DNA from: Chitinimonas sp036961565
GTDB taxonomy: Bacteria > Pseudomonadota > Gammaproteobacteria > Burkholderiales > Chitinimonadaceae
DNA length: 64,000 bases
Assembly: GCF_036961565.1 (NCBI RefSeq)
Contig: NZ_JBAMDD010000008.1
Location: 62,001-126,000, forward strand
Reading direction: 5' to 3'
The first letter of the stretch is position 1, and every line of letters begins with the position of its first letter. A model generated the notes under the pieces. The model had not been told where the DNA came from. It worked only from the letters and a program-made list of their open reading frames with translations, and made no database searches. A program made the position numbers and the translations under genes. Of the stretch, positions 60,311-64,000 are shown piece after piece.

Positions 60311-61090
60311 ATGACCAGCGCTACTCACACTCTCCCGGAGACCTTGCTACAAGCCTTGCGGCAGGCCCGGCATGTGGTGGTTTTCAGCGGCGCCGGCATA
60401 TCGGCAGAAAGCGGCGTACCCACGTTCCGCGATGCCCAGACCGGGCTCTGGAGCCAGTTCCGGGCCGAGGATCTGGCTACCGCCGAAGCCTACCGGCGCG
60501 ACAAGCTGCTGGTCTGGCGCTGGTACCAATGGCGCCGGCAGTTGCTGGCACAGGCCCAGCCCAATGCCGGCCACCACGCCATCGCCGCGCTGGAACAGCT
60601 TGTCCCGCAGGTGACGGTGATCACCCAGAACGTCGATGATCTGCACCAGCAGTCCGGCAGCACTCGTGTACTGGCCCTGCATGGCAATCTGCGTGAGAGC
60701 ATCTGCTTTGCCTGCCACAGGCCGGGTCTGTCCAGCCCCGACGACGACACTCCACCACGCTGCCTGCACTGCGGCGGCAGCTTGCGCCCCAATGTCGTCT
60801 GGTTTGGTGAGCAGTTGCCTACCGCCATCTACCGCGCGGCCGAGCAAGCCGCAGCAGATTGCGACCTGTTCCTGATCATCGGCACTTCCGGCCTGGTCAT
60901 GCCCGCCGCCAGCCTGCCCCAACTGGCGCAGCGCAAGGGCGCCACCATCGCCCTCATCAATACCGAGGCCACCGCCCACCAGGATCTGGCCCAACACATA
61001 CTGCAAGGTCCATCCGGCACCTGGCTCCCCGCCCTGCTAGCCCAGGCTTGGCCGGCACGCACACAAACCACCGCCAACCCGGCCCTGTAG
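60311..61090 (+). CDS. cobB: NAD-dependent protein deacylase (sirtuin, CobB-like)
   Basis: A 259-residue Sir2 enzyme that removes acyl groups from lysine using NAD. It shows GAGISAESGVPTFRD (NAD binding), TQNVDDLHQQSG, the catalytic His124 in LALHGNL, and a zinc ribbon of Cys132, Cys135, Cys151 and Cys154. Tyr72 and Arg75 (WYQWRR) form the Y-x-x-R pair of class III sirtuins, which favours succinyl or malonyl over acetyl groups. It is probably co-transcribed with the phosphatase gene upstream. Confidence 0.95.
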   Translation: MTSATHTLPETLLQALRQARHVVVFSGAGISAESGVPTFRDAQTGLWSQFRAEDLATAEAYRRDKLLVWRWYQWRRQLLAQAQPNAGHHAIAALEQLVPQVTVITQNVDDLHQQSGSTRVLALHGNLRESICFACHRPGLSSPDDDTPPRCLHCGGSLRPNVVWFGEQLPTAIYRAAEQAAADCDLFLIIGTSGLVMPAASLPQLAQRKGATIALINTEATAHQDLAQHILQGPSGTWLPALLAQAWPARTQTTANPAL

Positions 61091-61169
61091 CGATACCCTT
61101 ATGGCCAGCTATTCATTAGAATCATTGCCAGCAGACGGCTATTCAAGTTAACGAAGATCACCGGCAAGG

Positions 61170-61300
61170 GCAGGGAGAAGGTGGAAGCCATCAAGGGAGC
61201 GCCTACGTGTTCAGGCTGCACCTAGCCTTAACGCCAGGGTTGCCCTGACGCCCGCTCAGCCCATCATCAGCACGCAATGGCCTGAATTCATAACAGGCGC
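61170..61300. repeat. Diverged repeat, copy 2
   Basis: Similar at both ends and in the centre to 58687-58800, most clearly in the AGGTGGA.GCCATCA block and in TTCATAACAGGCGC at 61287-61300. It ends one base before the stop codon of the convergent solute-binding protein gene and fills most of the 61091-61300 gap. Neither copy encodes a recognisable protein. Confidence 0.55.
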
Positions 61301-62125
61301 TCAACGTCGCCAATCCTCCAGGCCATACTTGGCCAGTATGCGCGCCAGTTCACCCGATTGCCGCAGGGCCTGTACCCCGCTGTCAAACATGGCTACCAAC
61401 TGCTTGGCCTGGGGGTTGCCTGGCGGCACTGAGATATACACCTCACCACTATCCAGGCAGCCAGCCAGCCGAAACTCCTGCTGCCGACCCGACTGCTTGA
61501 GCCAGTCCCGAATCACATACTCATCTTCCAGCGTGGCCTCCACCTGACCACGGGCCACCGCCTCCATCTGGCGCGGAAAGTAATCGCTGCCCGTACCAAA
61601 AAAGATATACAGCCGGTTCAGCGGGTCGTTGACCGCCTTGTCCACCGGGTCGCCAAAGGTCTGGTCCTTGTTTACCGCCAGCCGCAGGCGCTTGAGGCTG
61701 CGCTCACCCCGGTACTGCCAGTTCGACAAGCTGCGCGTGACAAAGCAGCTACGGCTATGGCCAAAAGCCTGTTTGCCAAAAACAAAATCCGGCGTATCCG
61801 TCTTCAGCGTCCCCGCCAGCGCGGCCTGCTGGCCGGCGCGGGTGGTGATGATGGCCCGCCGCCAGGGTTGCTCCACATACTCCACCGCAAAACCCTGCTT
61901 GGCCGCAATGGCGAACAACATATCGAACATAAAACCGCGCCGCTCGGGGTTGTTGTCGATCATGCAGTTGTAGGGGCACCAAACCGCCCCAGCCACCCGT
62001 AAGGTCGGTGGCTCTTCCGCCTTGGTGGTCAACGCCAGCGCCGCCAGCATCAGGCTGGCCACGACGCGCACAAAAAAGCCCGGCGCAGACAAGCCGGGCT
62101 GTATGAGGCGGCGTAAATCACGCAT
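61301..62125 (-). CDS. Orphan family-3 solute-binding protein
   Basis: A periplasmic binding protein of up to 274 residues. The hydrophobic VRVVASLMLAALAL before TKAEEPP is the signal sequence core. Mature features are LRVAGAVWCPYNC, GFMFDMLFAIAAKQGFAVEYV, TDTPDFVFGKQA and the hinge VEATLEDEYVIRDWL. An N-terminal cysteine pair and the PWRR motif resemble polar amino-acid SBPs that stand alone. Start is uncertain: the ATG at 62125 overlaps the previous gene's stop but places a strong terminator (62072-62100) inside the frame, whereas a GTG at 62071 gives a tidy signal peptide directly after that terminator. No permease is adjacent. Confidence 0.82.
   Translation of the reverse strand: MRDLRRLIQPGLSAPGFFVRVVASLMLAALALTTKAEEPPTLRVAGAVWCPYNCMIDNNPERRGFMFDMLFAIAAKQGFAVEYVEQPWRRAIITTRAGQQAALAGTLKTDTPDFVFGKQAFGHSRSCFVTRSLSNWQYRGERSLKRLRLAVNKDQTFGDPVDKAVNDPLNRLYIFFGTGSDYFPRQMEAVARGQVEATLEDEYVIRDWLKQSGRQQEFRLAGCLDSGEVYISVPPGNPQAKQLVAMFDSGVQALRQSGELARILAKYGLEDWRR
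62072..62100 (-). terminator. Terminator of the FliD-like gene
   Basis: AGCCCGGC / GCCGGGCT (62077-62084, 62093-62100) forms an 8-bp GC-rich stem. On the minus strand it is followed by six T residues, 18 bases after the stop of the FliD-like gene. It coincides with the possible N-terminal codons of the next gene. Confidence 0.8.
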
Positions 62126-63464
62126 AGATCGAAATACCCGATAGTCCCAGCGCAGCTGCACCCGCCCCAATTTCGCGCCGCACCAGGTTATCCACCACAT
62201 TGGATGACAAGCCGCTCAAGCCAGGATTCGCCGTGGTGATACCCGTCTTGATGCTGTCCAGCAGGCTAAGCTGCTGCGCCAGCAAACCATTGGCCGGATT
62301 GGTATTGGCCGCATCGGTATAACCCGCACTGGTCCCCTTCAAGGCCGAAACCGCTTGCGCCAGCAAGGACAGCGTCCCGCTGGTATCGCTATTGAGCGCA
62401 GCCTGCAGCGTCGTGGTATTCAGCGTCAGGGGGCTGGTGGCATCGCCATTGCTCAGGCTGAACCCCAGCTGGCTCAGGCTGGTCAGGCTGGATGGCGCAT
62501 TGACATAGGTAGCCGTGGCCTGGCTGCGCAAATCGGTCGCCAGCTGGTTGGCCGTACCGGCATTGGTATTCACCGCCCCACCCGTACCGGTAGCCTGCTT
62601 GATGCTGCCTTGCAGGGCGTTGTAGGCACTGGTCAGATTCTGCGCCAGGGTGGTGGCATCCACAGTAGCCAGGGTAGTCGTTCCCACCGCCTTCAAGGTG
62701 GCATTGATCCCGGTGTCCACCTGCACATTATTGGTCGTGCCGCTCTGCACACTCCCGCCGTTGACCGTATAGCTGGAATTGGTTGCCGCCTGGGTCTGGG
62801 CAAAATTCAGTATGTTGAAATTGGCGGTGTAATTGACAAAAGGGTCCGAGGTATTGGTCTGCAGCTGAAAGCTATTGCCCGCGCCAATCTGGTTCCCGGT
62901 AATTTTCAGGCGATAGCCATAGGCATCATTCTCTACCGCAGCGGTCACCCCCGCACCACTCTGATTGATGGCGGCCGCCAGGCCAGTCAGCGAACCATCG
63001 GTCACCGTCACCGTCTTGGCCTCGCTGCTATCTGCCGTAAACGCGCCCACCCCATCCACCGTACCGGTCTGGATGGTAAAGCTGCCCACGCTGACCACGC
63101 CCTCGGACGATGACGCAAAGTAAGCGCTCGCCACGCTACGGCCCTTGGCCAGTTCAGTCACATTCAGGCTATATGCTGCAGCGGCGGCAGAGGCATCATA
63201 GCTGGCCGTCGCCACACTGCTGCTGGTGCTGTTGGCATCGCGGGTACCGCTGAAGCTGCCGGCACCGGCCGCCAAGGTATCGTTGAAGCGGGAGGCGGCC
63301 GACAGCAACTGACCATAGCCCGATAATTCCACCAGCTTGCTGGGATCCGGCGCATAGACATCACCCGAACTGGCTGTGCCACCGGCACCAGCCGTGGGTA
63401 AAGCCTGCAAGCCAGCTTGGCTCAGACGATTGGAAAGTACGGCATCAACCAATGAAAGTTGCAT
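62118..63464 (-). CDS. FliD-like flagellar hook-associated protein 2 homologue
   Basis: A 448-residue Ser/Thr/Ala/Asn-rich protein without a signal peptide, as expected for flagellar export. The N-terminal part resembles FliD_N (YSLNVTELAKGRSVASAYF, then VGSFTIQTGT). A hook-IN-like motif appears as AINQSGAGVTAAVENDAYGYRLKITG. The C-terminal half matches FliD_C in style (NLTSAYNALQGSIK, LSQLGFSLSN and a helical tail). FliD caps the filament, but no other flagellar gene is near, and it is shorter and more degenerate than housekeeping FliD. A GGAG-containing leader precedes the ATG at 63464. The 63465-63702 gap carries the divergent promoters; no clear boxes were assigned. Confidence 0.7.
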   Translation of the reverse strand: MQLSLVDAVLSNRLSQAGLQALPTAGAGGTASSGDVYAPDPSKLVELSGYGQLLSAASRFNDTLAAGAGSFSGTRDANSTSSSVATASYDASAAAAAYSLNVTELAKGRSVASAYFASSSEGVVSVGSFTIQTGTVDGVGAFTADSSEAKTVTVTDGSLTGLAAAINQSGAGVTAAVENDAYGYRLKITGNQIGAGNSFQLQTNTSDPFVNYTANFNILNFAQTQAATNSSYTVNGGSVQSGTTNNVQVDTGINATLKAVGTTTLATVDATTLAQNLTSAYNALQGSIKQATGTGGAVNTNAGTANQLATDLRSQATATYVNAPSSLTSLSQLGFSLSNGDATSPLTLNTTTLQAALNSDTSGTLSLLAQAVSALKGTSAGYTDAANTNPANGLLAQQLSLLDSIKTGITTANPGLSGLSSNVVDNLVRREIGAGAAALGLSGISIYA

Positions 63465-63702
63465 GGCTCCTGCTCCCAGAATATCCAGCAAGGTATTAAT
63501 TTTAAGCAATTTTTCAGTATATTGCTGGGTAATTGATCACATCCCGCCCAGCATCACGCCCTACACCGGGCTACTCCCACTATAGCCCCTCAGCACACTT
63601 TGTGTAGTGTCCCAGCCCCGCCAACAACAATCCGTACAAGCTTACTGGACAAGCGGGCTTGCAGTTGCCAAGCTGCTAGAACACCTCAGCCCTCAACGAG
63701 CC

Positions 63703-64000
63703 ATGCTCCCTAACGCACTACGCCTCTGCCTGTGTCTCCTACTGGCCAGCCTCACAGCCCACGCTGGCGGCACCCTGCGGGTGCTGGCCTGGCCCGGCTA
63801 CGCCGACCCCGATCTGGTGCAAGCCTTCGAGCGGCAACACGATGCCCGGGTCGAAGTCACCTTCGTCACCACCGACGACGACCTCTGGGATCGCGCCAGC
63901 GCCCAGGGCGGTGAATCCTTCGACGTACTGGCCGTCAACCTTGCCGAACTTCAGCGTCTGGTCAATCGCGGTCTGGTCGTCCCCATCAAGCCCGACGGCA
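63703..64000 (+). CDS. PotD/PotF-like polyamine solute-binding protein, N-terminal part
   Basis: The first 99 codons of a gene that continues past the window edge. The signal peptide is MLPNALRLCLCLLLASLTAHA. The mature start GGTLRVLAWPGYADPDLVQ and the segment FDVLAVNLAELQRLVNRGLV match family-1 binding proteins of the spermidine/putrescine type. It is divergent from the FliD-like gene. Whether transporter genes follow cannot be seen. Confidence 0.85.
   Translation, partial: MLPNALRLCLCLLLASLTAHAGGTLRVLAWPGYADPDLVQAFERQHDARVEVTFVTTDDDLWDRASAQGGESFDVLAVNLAELQRLVNRGLVVPIKPDG

Overview
The window is 64 kb of high-GC, gene-dense chromosome from a betaproteobacterium, most likely of the Neisseriales / Chromobacteriaceae type. 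This rests on gene families and gene order: a 1282-residue DUF3683 FAD/Fe-S oxidoreductase, tandem DUF3108 genes after purM-purN, sspB-sspA next to petABC, mlaFEDCB-mlaA-(ABC pair)-ibaG-murA, and a his operon running into hinT-tatABC. No transposase, integrase, phage gene, rRNA or CRISPR array was seen. Most of the window is vertically inherited core genome.

Layout. 1-13.6 kb: a gene tail, the DUF3683 oxidoreductase, a HIT hydrolase, a PilZ-like protein, hda and an AI-2E family permease on the minus strand, then purM, purN, two DUF3108 proteins and an RsmB-like RNA methyltransferase. 13.8-22.4 kb: a chemoreceptor with a CxxCH haem motif, sspB/sspA, the cytochrome bc1 operon petABC, a Nif3 family protein divergent from a membrane-anchored HtrA protease, and an unusual 280-bp palindromic element. 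22.5-31.3 kb (minus): hisGDCBHAFIE-hinT-tatABC, thirteen co-directional genes. 31.5-39.1 kb (minus): mlaFEDCB, mlaA, an ABC-2 exporter pair, ibaG, a newly noticed 40-codon membrane peptide and murA; this is outer-membrane lipid transport and peptidoglycan precursor synthesis. 39.3-51.4 kb (plus): a sigma-54 response regulator followed by eight tightly packed genes for an MSHA-like type IV pilus / secretion machine (ATPases, secretin, platform, PilM/N-, PilO- and PilP-like parts) with no prepilin in the cluster. 51.5-51.8 kb: tRNA-Phe and tRNA-Thr.

51.9-64 kb is the accessory-looking part: a 1434-residue DUF3857/transglutaminase/Sel1 fusion, four stand-alone periplasmic solute-binding proteins without permeases, a gene-poor stretch of about 1.2 kb containing one copy of a diverged repeat, a SixA-like phosphatase followed by a sirtuin (cobB), and an orphan FliD-like protein. 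The last gene, a PotD-like binding protein, runs off the end.

Strongest candidates for something undescribed: (1) the 280-bp element at 21994-22273, whose 31-bp terminal inverted repeats enclose two further long hairpins, with a short hairpin of similar design between mlaB and mlaA; (2) the pilin-less MSHA-like locus headed by a sigma-54 regulator; (3) the orphan solute-binding protein cluster with its dispersed repeat. Coordinates of short sites were counted by hand and may be off by one base.
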